Source: Proteobacteria bacterium UBA981
GTDB taxonomy: Bacteria > Pseudomonadota > Gammaproteobacteria > Ga0077536
Reading direction: 5' to 3'
Length of the DNA stretch: 64,000 nt
Assembly (NCBI GenBank): GCA_002292285.1
Contig: DBBP01000012.1
Span: 124,001-188,000 of the forward strand
The notes under the pieces were generated by a model that saw only the letters and a program-made list of their open reading frames with translations, searched no databases and was not told where the DNA came from. Positions 1 to 8,605 of this stretch are shown one piece after another (the first letter of the stretch is position 1; the number at the start of each line of letters is the position of its first letter). Made by a program: the position numbers and the translations under genes.

Positions 1-912
1 CCAGCCCTTGCGTTGCTAGGCACCCCCGAGCCAGATTTCTACGTGTTGGAAGTCTCGAGTTTCCAGCTGGAACTGACGACTACGCTCGCCCCTAATGTCG
101 CCTGTCTGCTCAATATCACGCCCGACCACCTCGATCGCCACCATACGTTCGAGCGTTACATCGCGGCGAAAGCGCGTATCCTCACTCGCGCGGCGATCGG
201 CATTGTGAATGCTGATGATGAGGCTGTTCGCGCGCTCTCCTGGGGAGGGCTGCGAGTCGAATTTTCCCTTGGCGAACCGAATTCCGATCAGTACGGGTTG
301 CGGTCGCGAAATAAAATTAAAGTTCTTGCGATTGGCGATTCCGACATTCTTGATTGCGCGGAGTTGGCGCTGCCTGGTGCGCACAATATTGCCAATGTGC
401 TTGCCGCCATCGCGGTTGTCGATGCGTGTGGAATCGATCGCACGAACGCGCTCACCGCGCTGAAGACTTTTAGTGGACTGCCACATCGCTGCGAGCGTGT
501 CGCAATGATCAATGATGTGCAGTTCATTAATGATTCGAAAGCGACAAATCCGGGCGCCGCCAGCGCGTCAGTCAAAGGCGTGATGGCATCTGTAGCGGGC
601 GGCGTTGTGATCGCCGGGGGGCAGTCGAAGCGCGCACCGTTCGATGAGTTTACCGATGCCATTGCGACCTACGCTCATACACTGGTTTTGCTCGGTGAAG
701 CCGGCTCTGAACTGTCGAGGCTCGTCGACCGTCGCGTTGCTTGTGTATTCGCCACCGATATGGATGCCGCCGTTCGCGCTGCTGCCGCTGCAGCGCGAGC
801 TGGTGAAGTTGTTCTGCTGGCTCCCGCGTGCGCGAGCTTCGACATGTACGAAAACTATGCTGTACGCGGTGACGCGTTCCGCGCTGCTGTCGCCGCGCTT
901 GGAGCACCGTAG
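1..912 (+). CDS. murD: UDP-N-acetylmuramoylalanine--D-glutamate ligase, 5' end missing
   Basis: Cytoplasmic Mur ligase that adds D-glutamate to UDP-MurNAc-L-Ala using ATP. The reading frame is open from base 1, so the gene enters from outside the window; about 303 residues are present and roughly the first 140-150 of a usual 440-450, including the ATP P-loop, are missing. Visible Mur-ligase motifs are NITPDHLDRH (central domain), the NDSKATNPGAAS segment containing the carbamylated-lysine and substrate region, and GGQSKRAPF in the C-terminal domain. Its stop shares one base with the ftsW GTG start, which indicates translational coupling in the dcw operon. Family assignment is secure; only the N-terminus is unknown. 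Confidence 0.96.
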   Translation, partial: PALALLGTPEPDFYVLEVSSFQLELTTTLAPNVACLLNITPDHLDRHHTFERYIAAKARILTRAAIGIVNADDEAVRALSWGGLRVEFSLGEPNSDQYGLRSRNKIKVLAIGDSDILDCAELALPGAHNIANVLAAIAVVDACGIDRTNALTALKTFSGLPHRCERVAMINDVQFINDSKATNPGAASASVKGVMASVAGGVVIAGGQSKRAPFDEFTDAIATYAHTLVLLGEAGSELSRLVDRRVACVFATDMDAAVRAAAAAARAGEVVLLAPACASFDMYENYAVRGDAFRAAVAALGAP

Positions 913-2105
913 TGGAACTCGGTTTGCAATCTCAGGCAGTTATTCCCAGCGCGGCGCCGCCTTCACAGCTGCTGCGTTATGACGCCTGGTTGATCGGGGT
1001 CAGTCTGACGCTGCTATGCCTGGGATTGATCATGGTTGTGTCGGCTTCGGTTTCGATCGCCGAGCGTCGAGAACTGAGTCCTTTGTACTATTTTTGGCGG
1101 CAACTCGCCGCTGCCGGTCTCGGCGTGGTGGTTGCGGCCACCATTGCCTGCATACCACTGAGAACGTTTCAGTCCTTGAGCACGGCAATGCTTTTCGCGG
1201 CCATCGTACTGTTGGTGGCCGTACTGCTACCGGGTCTTGGACACGAAGTGAACGGCAGTATGCGCTGGGTGAAGTTCGGACCACTATCCCTGCAAGCGTC
1301 GGAACCAGCGAAGCTGGCAGTGGTGGTTTATCTGGCGTCCTATCTGGTTCGACACAATTCACAGGTGCGCAGTGATTTCATCGGCTTCATCAAACCTGTC
1401 GGCGTGCTCACGGTTATCTCAGCGTTGTTTTTGCTCGAGCCGGATTTCGGCGCGGCAGTCGTGCTGTTCGCCACAGGCCTCGGGATGTTATTTCTTGCTG
1501 GCGTACCGCTGTTGCGATTTTCCAGTTGGGCACTGGTCGCTCTGGGGATGCTCGCTGCGCTGTCAATGTTGGCGCCCTATCGTTTGCAGCGACTGATGAC
1601 GTTCATCGACCCGTGGTCCGACCCCTATAACAGCGGCTTTCAGCTCACCCAGGCGTTGATCGCGTTTGGGCGTGGGGAATGGCTGGGAGTTGGCTTGGGC
1701 AACAGCGTGCAAAAGTTGTTCTATCTTCCGGAGGTACATACGGATTTCGTTTTCGCCGTGATCGGAGAAGAAGTCGGCATGCTTGGGACTATTGGAGTGA
1801 TTGCGCTGTTTCTGTTTTTGTTCTGGAGAATCTTCTATCTGGGTGGTATCGCCGAACGCGCCAATAAACTATTTGCCGCATACCTGACCTATGGCATTGG
1901 GTTGCTCCTGGGCATTCAGGCCTTTGTCAATATCGGCGTGAACATGGGACTGCTGCCCACGAAAGGTTTGCCACTGCCGTTCCTGAGCTACGCGAGTAAC
2001 AATCTCGTGGTGGTTTGTGCGGCGTTAGGGCTGGTGCTTCGAGCCACCTATGAGGCCCGTCTTCAGGGCAGTCCCTCGCTGCCTGAAGGGCAACGACATG
2101 GATAG
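912..2105 (+). CDS. ftsW: Septal peptidoglycan polymerase FtsW (SEDS family)
   Basis: Integral membrane glycosyltransferase of the divisome that polymerises lipid II at the septum together with FtsI. The 397-residue product is a chain of about ten hydrophobic segments starting near residue 25. It carries the FtsW signature AFGRGEWLGVGLGNS followed by LPEVHTDFVFAVIGEE, and the late PFLSYASNN segment. The start is GTG at 912, overlapping the murD stop by one base, with about 30 polar residues before the first membrane segment, as in other FtsW proteins. It sits between murD and murG, the classic dcw position, which separates it from RodA. Confidence 0.96.
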   Translation: MELGLQSQAVIPSAAPPSQLLRYDAWLIGVSLTLLCLGLIMVVSASVSIAERRELSPLYYFWRQLAAAGLGVVVAATIACIPLRTFQSLSTAMLFAAIVLLVAVLLPGLGHEVNGSMRWVKFGPLSLQASEPAKLAVVVYLASYLVRHNSQVRSDFIGFIKPVGVLTVISALFLLEPDFGAAVVLFATGLGMLFLAGVPLLRFSSWALVALGMLAALSMLAPYRLQRLMTFIDPWSDPYNSGFQLTQALIAFGRGEWLGVGLGNSVQKLFYLPEVHTDFVFAVIGEEVGMLGTIGVIALFLFLFWRIFYLGGIAERANKLFAAYLTYGIGLLLGIQAFVNIGVNMGLLPTKGLPLPFLSYASNNLVVVCAALGLVLRATYEARLQGSPSLPEGQRHG

Positions 2106-3177
2106 GACCATCATGATCATCGCCGGCGGTACTGGCGGCCACGTTTACCCAGGGCTGGCCGTCGCGCATGCACTTCGCGATGCCGGGGCGACACCCTATT
2201 GGATCGGGACTGAACGCGGCCTCGAAGCGCGGGTGGTCCCGAGCAACGGCGTGCAGTTTGAGTCCATCCCGATACGGGGATTACGCGGTTCCAGTGTTTT
2301 ACGTTGGTTGGCCGCACCCATCACAGTACTACTCGCAGCATTGTGTGCGATTCGAATCATTGCTCGAATCCGCCCCGCCGCGGTGCTTGGCATGGGCGGT
2401 TTCGTTAGCGGTCCGGGTGGCGTTGCCGCCTGGTTATGCCGCCGTCCGCTGCTGATTCATGAACAGAACGCGATCCCGGGACTGACCAATCGACTGTTGA
2501 GCCGTCTCGCGACGCGAACTCTGCAAGCTGTACCAGGCGCTTTTCCTCCAGGCAACAAGGTCTATTTGACTGGCAATCCTGTTCGCAAGGAAATTTCGGA
2601 TTTACCGCCGCCTGCGCGGCGCATGGTCGCTCGTCAATATTCACGCGTGTTGGTGTTTGGTGGCAGCGGCGGCGCACATCGACTCAATGAGATAGTGCCG
2701 GAAGCGCTCCGAGCAACCGGGCTGGAGAATCTTGAAATTGTTCATCAGTGCGGCCGAGATGATGTGCAAGACACACTGTCAAGATACGCAGAATTCGACA
2801 CTGCTAAGCCAATCCAGGTGACCGCATATATCGAGGACATGGCATCTGCGTACGCAAATGCCGATCTCGTTATCGCGCGCGCTGGCGCGCTAACCGTCGC
2901 CGAGATAGCAGCGTGCGGGGTCGCCTCCATTCTCATTCCGTACCCCTACGCGGTCGACGATCATCAGACTAAAAACGCACGTCATCTGGTTCGCGTCGAG
3001 GCCGCCATATTGGTGCCCGAAAGTGAATTGACGAAAGAGGCGCTCGCCGAACATATCGTGAATTTGCTCGGCGATCGTCCTCGCCTACTCGCGATGGCTG
3101 AAAGCGCACGCCAGCTCGCGATAGCCAACGCGACATCGACGGTGGCCGAACACTGTCTGGATATTATCGATGCTTGA
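2098..3177 (+). CDS. murG: UDP-GlcNAc:lipid I N-acetylglucosaminyltransferase MurG
   Basis: Peripheral inner-membrane GT-B enzyme that transfers GlcNAc from UDP-GlcNAc to lipid I, making lipid II. The ATG at 2098 gives 359 residues, the normal family length. The glycine-rich GGTGGHVYPGLA motif near residue 11, the HEQNAIPGLTN segment, the second glycine loop VFGGSGGAHRLNE near residue 190, and the donor-site run IARAGALTVAE with PYPYAVDDHQ are all present. An upstream in-frame start at 2050 exists but would add residues not seen in the family. It overlaps ftsW by 8 bases and murC by 8 bases. Confidence 0.97.
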   Translation: MDRTIMIIAGGTGGHVYPGLAVAHALRDAGATPYWIGTERGLEARVVPSNGVQFESIPIRGLRGSSVLRWLAAPITVLLAALCAIRIIARIRPAAVLGMGGFVSGPGGVAAWLCRRPLLIHEQNAIPGLTNRLLSRLATRTLQAVPGAFPPGNKVYLTGNPVRKEISDLPPPARRMVARQYSRVLVFGGSGGAHRLNEIVPEALRATGLENLEIVHQCGRDDVQDTLSRYAEFDTAKPIQVTAYIEDMASAYANADLVIARAGALTVAEIAACGVASILIPYPYAVDDHQTKNARHLVRVEAAILVPESELTKEALAEHIVNLLGDRPRLLAMAESARQLAIANATSTVAEHCLDIIDA

Positions 3178-4570
3178 TGGCAAGCAACAGCTGATGCATC
3201 GCGTCAATCGCATTCATTTTATTGGCGTCGGCGGCGCCGGTATGAGCGGCATTGCAGAAGTACTTTGCAACCTCGGCTATCGCGTCTCCGGGTCGGATCT
3301 GGTCGCTTCACGGCTGACCGAACGCCTGGCGGAGATAGGCGTAGAGGTTACCCACACACATGACGCCGTAAATATCAGCGGCGCCGATGTCGTTGTGTAC
3401 TCGAGCGCCGTCGCCAGTGACAACCCCGAGCTCGCAGCCGCTCGCGTACAACGCATTCCCACTGTTCCGCGAGCCGAAATGCTCGCCGAACTGATGCGCT
3501 TTCGGCATGGCATCGCAATCGCCGGCACCCATGGTAAGACCACGACTACCAGTCTCGCTGCAGGAATTCTTGCGGAAGCTGGACTTGATCCGACTTTCGT
3601 AGTTGGCGGATTGGTAAAAAGCATAAACGCCCATGCGCGCCTTGGTGCGGGTAACTATTTGGTCGCGGAGGCGGACGAAAGTGACGTTTCGTTCCTTCTT
3701 TTGCAGCCGCTCATTGCGGTGCTGACCAATATTGACGCTGATCACATGGATACCTACAACGGTAGCTTTGCCGATCTTACCGCTGCTTTCGTGGAATTTT
3801 TCCGACGCTTACCTTTCTACGGCGTCGCCTGCGTGTGTCTGGATGACGAACACGCGGCAGCCCTGATTCCGCAAATCCGCGCACGTGTAATCACATACGG
3901 TTTCCACCCCGATGCGGATGTTCGCGGACACAGACTCCACCATGTCGCTGGTCGTGAGCATTTTCGAGTGACGAGCAATCTTGGGGATTTTGATCACGAC
4001 CTGGTGCTGAACCTGCCCGGCGAACATAACGTTCAGAATGCGCTAGCGGCGATCGCGATTGCGCTTGAGCTCGGGCTCAAAGCCGAGGCTATTGGCAACG
4101 CGCTGCAACGATTTGAAGGCATCGCACGACGCTGCCAAATCCACCCGAACATCACGATTGGCGATCAGTTGGTCACTGTCGTGGACGATTATGGACATCA
4201 TCCGCGTGAGCTTGATGCGGTGCTTAAAACGGTGCGTAGGAGTTGGGAGGACCGGCGTCTGGTCGTGGTATTCCAGCCGCACAGATATACCCGCACGCGC
4301 GATCTCATCGATGATTTTTCAAGCGTTCTGTCCACCGTCGACGTGCTCATATTGCTTGAAGTGTACGCGGCCGGCGAAGCGCCTATCGCCGGCGCGGACG
4401 GACGCTCACTCGCACGTGCGATCCGCACCCGTGGCCAGGTCGAGCCGGTATTCGTCGACAACCCCGAAGACCTCCATACGGTACTCGCAAGTGTCGTCAA
4501 AACTGACGACATTGTCGCGATGCTGGGCGCCGGCAATATAGGCCAGCTGGCGGAGGAATTGCTGACATGA
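3170..4570 (+). CDS. murC: UDP-N-acetylmuramate--L-alanine ligase
   Basis: Cytoplasmic Mur ligase that attaches L-alanine to UDP-MurNAc with ATP. At 466 residues it is near the usual family length. The N-terminal dinucleotide-fold-like motif HFIGVGGAGMSGIAE lies near residue 15, the ATP P-loop AGTHGKTTTTS near residue 120, and the C-terminal domain has DDYGHHPRE and FQPHRYTRTRDL. The ATG at 3170 overlaps murG; an internal ATG at 3194 would remove eight residues and cannot be excluded. It overlaps murB by 4 bases (ATGA). Confidence 0.97.
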   Translation: MLDGKQQLMHRVNRIHFIGVGGAGMSGIAEVLCNLGYRVSGSDLVASRLTERLAEIGVEVTHTHDAVNISGADVVVYSSAVASDNPELAAARVQRIPTVPRAEMLAELMRFRHGIAIAGTHGKTTTTSLAAGILAEAGLDPTFVVGGLVKSINAHARLGAGNYLVAEADESDVSFLLLQPLIAVLTNIDADHMDTYNGSFADLTAAFVEFFRRLPFYGVACVCLDDEHAAALIPQIRARVITYGFHPDADVRGHRLHHVAGREHFRVTSNLGDFDHDLVLNLPGEHNVQNALAAIAIALELGLKAEAIGNALQRFEGIARRCQIHPNITIGDQLVTVVDDYGHHPRELDAVLKTVRRSWEDRRLVVVFQPHRYTRTRDLIDDFSSVLSTVDVLILLEVYAAGEAPIAGADGRSLARAIRTRGQVEPVFVDNPEDLHTVLASVVKTDDIVAMLGAGNIGQLAEELLT

Positions 4571-5499
4571 ACGTCGCCTACGATCAGCATAGCGCCTCCT
4601 CAGTGCGCGGAAAAATGTGTTTCGAAGAGCCTATGGCGACGCACACCAGCTGGCGCTGTGGCGGGACAGCAGCGCGTTTTTTCGAACCAGCTGACCGCCA
4701 GGATCTTGTCAATTATCTGTGCGATGTTGGTAGCGAGACTGAGATCCTGTGGTTAGGACTCGGTAGCAACATGTTGGTCCGCGATGGCGGTCTGCGACAA
4801 ACCGTGATCGCAACGAGCCCAGGGTTAACTCGGCTCACATGGATCGACGAGCAGGTGGTCTATGCCGAGAGTGGCGTCACGTGCGCAAAGCTTGCGCGTG
4901 AAGCCGCCGCCCATGATCGCGCTGGCCTGGAGTTCCTCGCGGGCATCCCTGGCACAGTCGGCGGCGCGCTGCGTATGAATGCTGGTGCGTTAGGAGGCGA
5001 GATCTGGTCCTTCGTCGAAACAGTTGAAACCATCGAACCTGGCGGTCAAATCCAAACCATGGCCGCCTCCGCGTACGTGCCTGGCTATCGCAATGTCGCA
5101 GGCGAACGGTTGTCGTTTCTTGGCGCATGGTTTCGCTTGCCGCAACCTGCAGACGGGGCTGGCCGCGCGCGAATACGGCAGGTCATTGCCGAGCGCGCCG
5201 AAACACAGCCGATCGGAAAGTTTTCGTGCGGATCGGTATTTAAGAATCCACCAGGTGATTTCGCTGGACGTTTGATTGAGAACAGCGGATTCAAAGGCCA
5301 TCGCAGCGGTGGTGCGCAGGTGTCCGTCCTACACGCGAACTTCATCATTAATGACGGCAATGCGACGGCGTCGGATATTGAAGCACTGATCGATGAGGTG
5401 ATCGCCGGTGTAGAGAAAGCGACTGGCGTTACGCTCGAAACGGAAGTTCACATCGTGGGGATGCCGCCTGTGTCTCAACCGAAGGGTGGTCAGCGGTGA
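4567..5499 (+). CDS. murB: UDP-N-acetylenolpyruvoylglucosamine reductase MurB
   Basis: FAD-dependent cytoplasmic enzyme that reduces UDP-GlcNAc-enolpyruvate to UDP-MurNAc with NADPH. The 310-residue product has the FAD-binding stretch with GLGSNMLVRD near residue 65, AGIPGTVGGALRMNAGA near residue 125, and the catalytic-region motif SCGSVFKNP near residue 220, where the serine is the usual proton donor. Its size and the SVFKNP-type C-terminal half suggest a type II-like MurB rather than the longer E. coli type I form; this is an inference from motifs. ATGA overlap with murC and GTGA overlap with ddl. Confidence 0.96.
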   Translation: MNVAYDQHSASSVRGKMCFEEPMATHTSWRCGGTAARFFEPADRQDLVNYLCDVGSETEILWLGLGSNMLVRDGGLRQTVIATSPGLTRLTWIDEQVVYAESGVTCAKLAREAAAHDRAGLEFLAGIPGTVGGALRMNAGALGGEIWSFVETVETIEPGGQIQTMAASAYVPGYRNVAGERLSFLGAWFRLPQPADGAGRARIRQVIAERAETQPIGKFSCGSVFKNPPGDFAGRLIENSGFKGHRSGGAQVSVLHANFIINDGNATASDIEALIDEVIAGVEKATGVTLETEVHIVGMPPVSQPKGGQR

Positions 5500-6452
5500 G
5501 TTTACCGACTCAGAAAAACTTGAACAATGTCGTCACCCATGCCGGCCGGGTCGGCGTGCTCATGGGCGGCGCCTCTGCGGAGCGGGAAGTGTCGATTCGG
5601 AGTGGTAACGCGATAGTCGCTGCCCTTAGCCAACGCGGCGTCGCCGCGACTGCGCTTGATTGGGACGGGTCCTCGGCGATGCCATTGGAAGATAATTTTG
5701 ACCGCTACTTGATCGCCGTCCACGGTCGCGGCGGGGAGGACGGACATATTCAAGCCGCTCTTGATTTGGCCGGCGTCCCATACACCGGCTCCGGTGTGCT
5801 CGGGTGCGCTTTGGCGATGGATAAATCGCGAGCGAAGATGGTCTGGATCGGAGCAGGATTACCGACTCCCGACTTTGAATGGATACATCCGACTAGTGAT
5901 GTTCGGGAAATATCGCAATCAATCGGTTTCCCACTTGTTGTGAAGCCTGCCTGCGAAGGTTCGAGCTTTGGTATCAGCATTGTGCGTAGCGAAGACGAAT
6001 TTGGGGCGGCGGTATTGCGGGCACGCGAATTCGATGCAAATGTAATCGCTGAACGGTTCGTTACGGGCTCCGAGTACACCGTAGGGATTCTCGGCGCAGT
6101 GGCGCTGCCAATTATCCGCATTGAAACACCGCGCGAGTTCTACGATTACGACGCCAAGTACGCTTCCGACGACACCCGCTACATCTGTCCATGCGGATTG
6201 CCGGAGACGACGCAAGAATTGGTTAGCGATTTGGCACTGCAAGCGTTCGCGGTGCTCGATGGGGCTGGCTGGGGGCGTGTCGATTTTATTTGTGACGGTG
6301 AGGGACAGCCGTGGCTGATTGAGCTTAATACTGTACCGGGGATGACCGACCACTCGCTGGTCCCGATGGCAGCCGCGCACGCGGGCTTGTCGTTTGGCGA
6401 TCTTGTTCTCGCGGTCCTGGCGACCAGTATGTCCGCGGACGTTATCCAATGA
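5496..6452 (+). CDS. ddl: D-alanine--D-alanine ligase
   Basis: ATP-grasp enzyme that joins two D-alanines for the peptidoglycan stem peptide. The product has 318 residues. Key motifs are VLMGGASAEREVSIRSG near residue 20, the AVHGRGGEDG loop near residue 75, PLVVKPACEGSSFGI near residue 147 (ATP-binding lysine and glycine-rich loop) and the C-terminal LIELNTVPGMTDHSLVP, which holds metal-binding Glu and Asn. The start is GTG at 5496, overlapping the murB stop. Its dcw location corresponds to DdlB of E. coli. Confidence 0.97.
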   Translation: MSLPTQKNLNNVVTHAGRVGVLMGGASAEREVSIRSGNAIVAALSQRGVAATALDWDGSSAMPLEDNFDRYLIAVHGRGGEDGHIQAALDLAGVPYTGSGVLGCALAMDKSRAKMVWIGAGLPTPDFEWIHPTSDVREISQSIGFPLVVKPACEGSSFGISIVRSEDEFGAAVLRAREFDANVIAERFVTGSEYTVGILGAVALPIIRIETPREFYDYDAKYASDDTRYICPCGLPETTQELVSDLALQAFAVLDGAGWGRVDFICDGEGQPWLIELNTVPGMTDHSLVPMAAAHAGLSFGDLVLAVLATSMSADVIQ

Positions 6453-7198
6453 CGCAAGCAAAAATCAGAGCGCCTGCAGAGCGCAGCCTGCCATCGCCGA
6501 CGGCGATCATGTTCACGTTCATGCTCGCAGCGACGATTGGTGGATTCGGATGGCTGACATCTGCGCTCACGGATCCTGCGGCATTGCCGATCCGCAAAGT
6601 CATGGTTGAAGGAGAGTTTACCCATCTCGTCCCGGACGTCCTGCAGGAAGCTGTCGCTAGTTCGGTCAACGCTGGTTTCTTTGCTCTGGACGTAACCCGC
6701 ATTCGTCGCCATTTGCTCGACGAACCATGGATTCGGGAGGCTACGATACGACGAGTTTGGCCGGACGCCTTGCATGTCCGCGTGGTTGAACAAACGCCCG
6801 TAGCACGGTGGGGGCGGCTGGCGATGTTGAATGAAGTTGGGGACATATTCGCCCCCTCGGTCGATCTTATTCCGACCGATCTGGTCCAACTCAATGGGCC
6901 CATCGGATCGGAAGTCGAGGTACTGCGTAAATATTATTTTTTATCTGGCGAACTGGCCGCAGTAGGTATCGACATCGCGGTTCTGCAGCTATCAGCCCGC
7001 TACGCATGGACGCTGACAACCGCTGGCGGCAAGAATATCGTGCTCGGCCGTCGAGAACTGGGACAACGCCTGCAGCGATTCCTATTCGGCTATCAGCATG
7101 GACTTTCCAAAGCGTGGCCGAGTGTAGGTCACGTGGACCTACGCTATACGAATGGTTTTGCGGTTGGACAACGGACACCACAGGCCGACAACGGATGA
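6449..7198 (+). CDS. ftsQ: Cell division protein FtsQ
   Basis: Single-pass (type II) inner-membrane protein of the divisome that binds FtsB and FtsL. The 249-residue product has a short cytoplasmic tail, one hydrophobic segment at about residues 25-45, then a POTRA-like domain (the region with IRKVMVEGEFTHLVPDVLQEA) and a beta domain containing EQTPVARWG, typical of FtsQ. FtsQ is poorly conserved, so the call rests on these elements plus its place between ddl and ftsA. It overlaps ddl by 4 bases; a 63-base gap separates it from ftsA. Confidence 0.93.
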   Translation: MTQAKIRAPAERSLPSPTAIMFTFMLAATIGGFGWLTSALTDPAALPIRKVMVEGEFTHLVPDVLQEAVASSVNAGFFALDVTRIRRHLLDEPWIREATIRRVWPDALHVRVVEQTPVARWGRLAMLNEVGDIFAPSVDLIPTDLVQLNGPIGSEVEVLRKYYFLSGELAAVGIDIAVLQLSARYAWTLTTAGGKNIVLGRRELGQRLQRFLFGYQHGLSKAWPSVGHVDLRYTNGFAVGQRTPQADNG

Positions 7199-7261
7199 TT
7201 TCACAGCGCCTAAGCACAGCACGCAAATTAGCAGAGGGAAATCTTGTGGGAGCAACGCTCG

Positions 7262-8494
7262 ATGGTTAAAAAACCAGATAAGAAGCTGTTAGTCGGGCTT
7301 GATATTGGAACGTCGAAAGTCGTCGCGATCGTCGGCGAGGTCTCGGCAGACGACGAAGTGGAAGTTGTCGGGCTCGGTTCTCATCCATCGCGCGGATTGA
7401 AGAAGGGTGTCGTCGTTAACATCGAATCGACGGTGCAGTCCATTCAGCGAGCAATTGAAGAAGCGGAGCTGATGGCAGGATGCGAGATCCACTCGGTTTA
7501 TGCCGGGATCGCTGGCGGTCATATTCGCAGTCTCAACTCACACGGTATCGTGGCTATTCGCGACAGCGAAGTGTCTTCGACCGACGTTGATCGTGTCATC
7601 GACGCCGCTCGTGCAGTCGCAATACCCGCCGATCAGAAAATTCTGCACATTCTTCCCCAGGAATTCGTCATCGATGGCCAGGAAGGAATTCGTGAACCCA
7701 TTGGCATGTCCGGAGTGCGGCTGGAAGCGCGTGTTCATATGGTCACCGGTGCAGTTTCTGCCGCGCAAAATATCGTCAAATGCGTGCGGCGCTGCGGACT
7801 CGAAGTCGACGATGTCATTCTCCAGCAACTCGCATCGTCACACTCGGTTCTCACTGAAGATGAAAAGGAACTAGGTGTGTGTCTGTGTGATATTGGCGGG
7901 GGCACAACCGATATTGCAGTTTTTGTCCAAGGTGCCATCCATCACTCCGCGGTTATTCCGATTGCTGGTGACCAGGTGACTAATGACATCGCCGTAGCCC
8001 TGCGCACGCCGACCCATCACGCCGAAGATATCAAGATTCGCTTCGCGTGCGCACTCACCCAATTAGCCAACCCGGAAGAGACCATCGAAGTCCCGAGTGT
8101 GGGCGACAGGCCGCCGCGGCGCCTCATCCGTCAAACGCTGGCCGAGGTTGTCGAACCGCGTTACGAAGAACTATTCAACCTCGTTGCCACCGAGCTAAAT
8201 CGCAGCGGGTTCGAGGAGATGATAGCCGCGGGTGTCGTACTGACCGGTGGCGGCGCAAAGATGGAAGGCGTTATCGATCTTGCGGAGGAGGTTTTCCACA
8301 TGCCGGTTCGACTCGGTACGCCGCAATATGTAGCGGGGTTGGTCGACGTGGTTCGCAACCCGATCTATGCGACCGGGGTGGGGCTGTTGCTCTTCGGTAA
8401 TCAAAACGGCGCGGGCACTCACCAGCCCGGTCGATTTGATAACACCACTTCGCTGTGGGAACGCATGCGGAATTGGTTTCACGGAAATTTTTGA
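7262..8494 (+). CDS. ftsA: Cell division protein FtsA
   Basis: Actin-like ATPase that tethers FtsZ filaments to the inner membrane and recruits later divisome proteins. The ATG at 7262 gives 410 residues beginning MVKKPDKKLLVGLDIGTSK, which matches the usual FtsA start; an in-frame GTG at 7244 is also possible. The phosphate-1 motif LDIGTSKV is near residue 12, the phosphate-2 motif CDIGGGTTDIAVF near residue 208, and the adenosine motif VLTGGGAKMEGV near residue 325. The last residues (LWERMRNWFHGNF) form the amphipathic membrane-targeting helix expected of FtsA. Confidence 0.97.
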   Translation: MVKKPDKKLLVGLDIGTSKVVAIVGEVSADDEVEVVGLGSHPSRGLKKGVVVNIESTVQSIQRAIEEAELMAGCEIHSVYAGIAGGHIRSLNSHGIVAIRDSEVSSTDVDRVIDAARAVAIPADQKILHILPQEFVIDGQEGIREPIGMSGVRLEARVHMVTGAVSAAQNIVKCVRRCGLEVDDVILQQLASSHSVLTEDEKELGVCLCDIGGGTTDIAVFVQGAIHHSAVIPIAGDQVTNDIAVALRTPTHHAEDIKIRFACALTQLANPEETIEVPSVGDRPPRRLIRQTLAEVVEPRYEELFNLVATELNRSGFEEMIAAGVVLTGGGAKMEGVIDLAEEVFHMPVRLGTPQYVAGLVDVVRNPIYATGVGLLLFGNQNGAGTHQPGRFDNTTSLWERMRNWFHGNF

Positions 8495-8501
8495 CGAACG
8501 G

Positions 8502-8535
8502 AAACATTTCGGCGCGCGAATGCGCCGAAATGTTT
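8502..8535 (+). repeat. Perfect inverted repeat (14-bp stem, 6-base loop) between ftsA and ftsZ
   Basis: Bases 8502-8515 and 8522-8535 are exact reverse complements, starting AAACATTTCGGCGC, with the loop GCGAAT. It begins 7 bases after the ftsA stop and ends 70 bases before ftsZ. Downstream of the stem there is no long T-run (the stem itself ends TTT and is followed by ATCG), so it is not a textbook terminator. It could attenuate readthrough, mark an mRNA processing site, or protect the ftsZ 5' end. Function is inference; the symmetry is read directly. Confidence 0.85.
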
Positions 8536-8605
8536 ATCGCTGGACAGAGTGTTATTACTACAACCGGACGCTCCTATGCAGGGCGCCATCGACGGAGGAA
8601 ACGAA

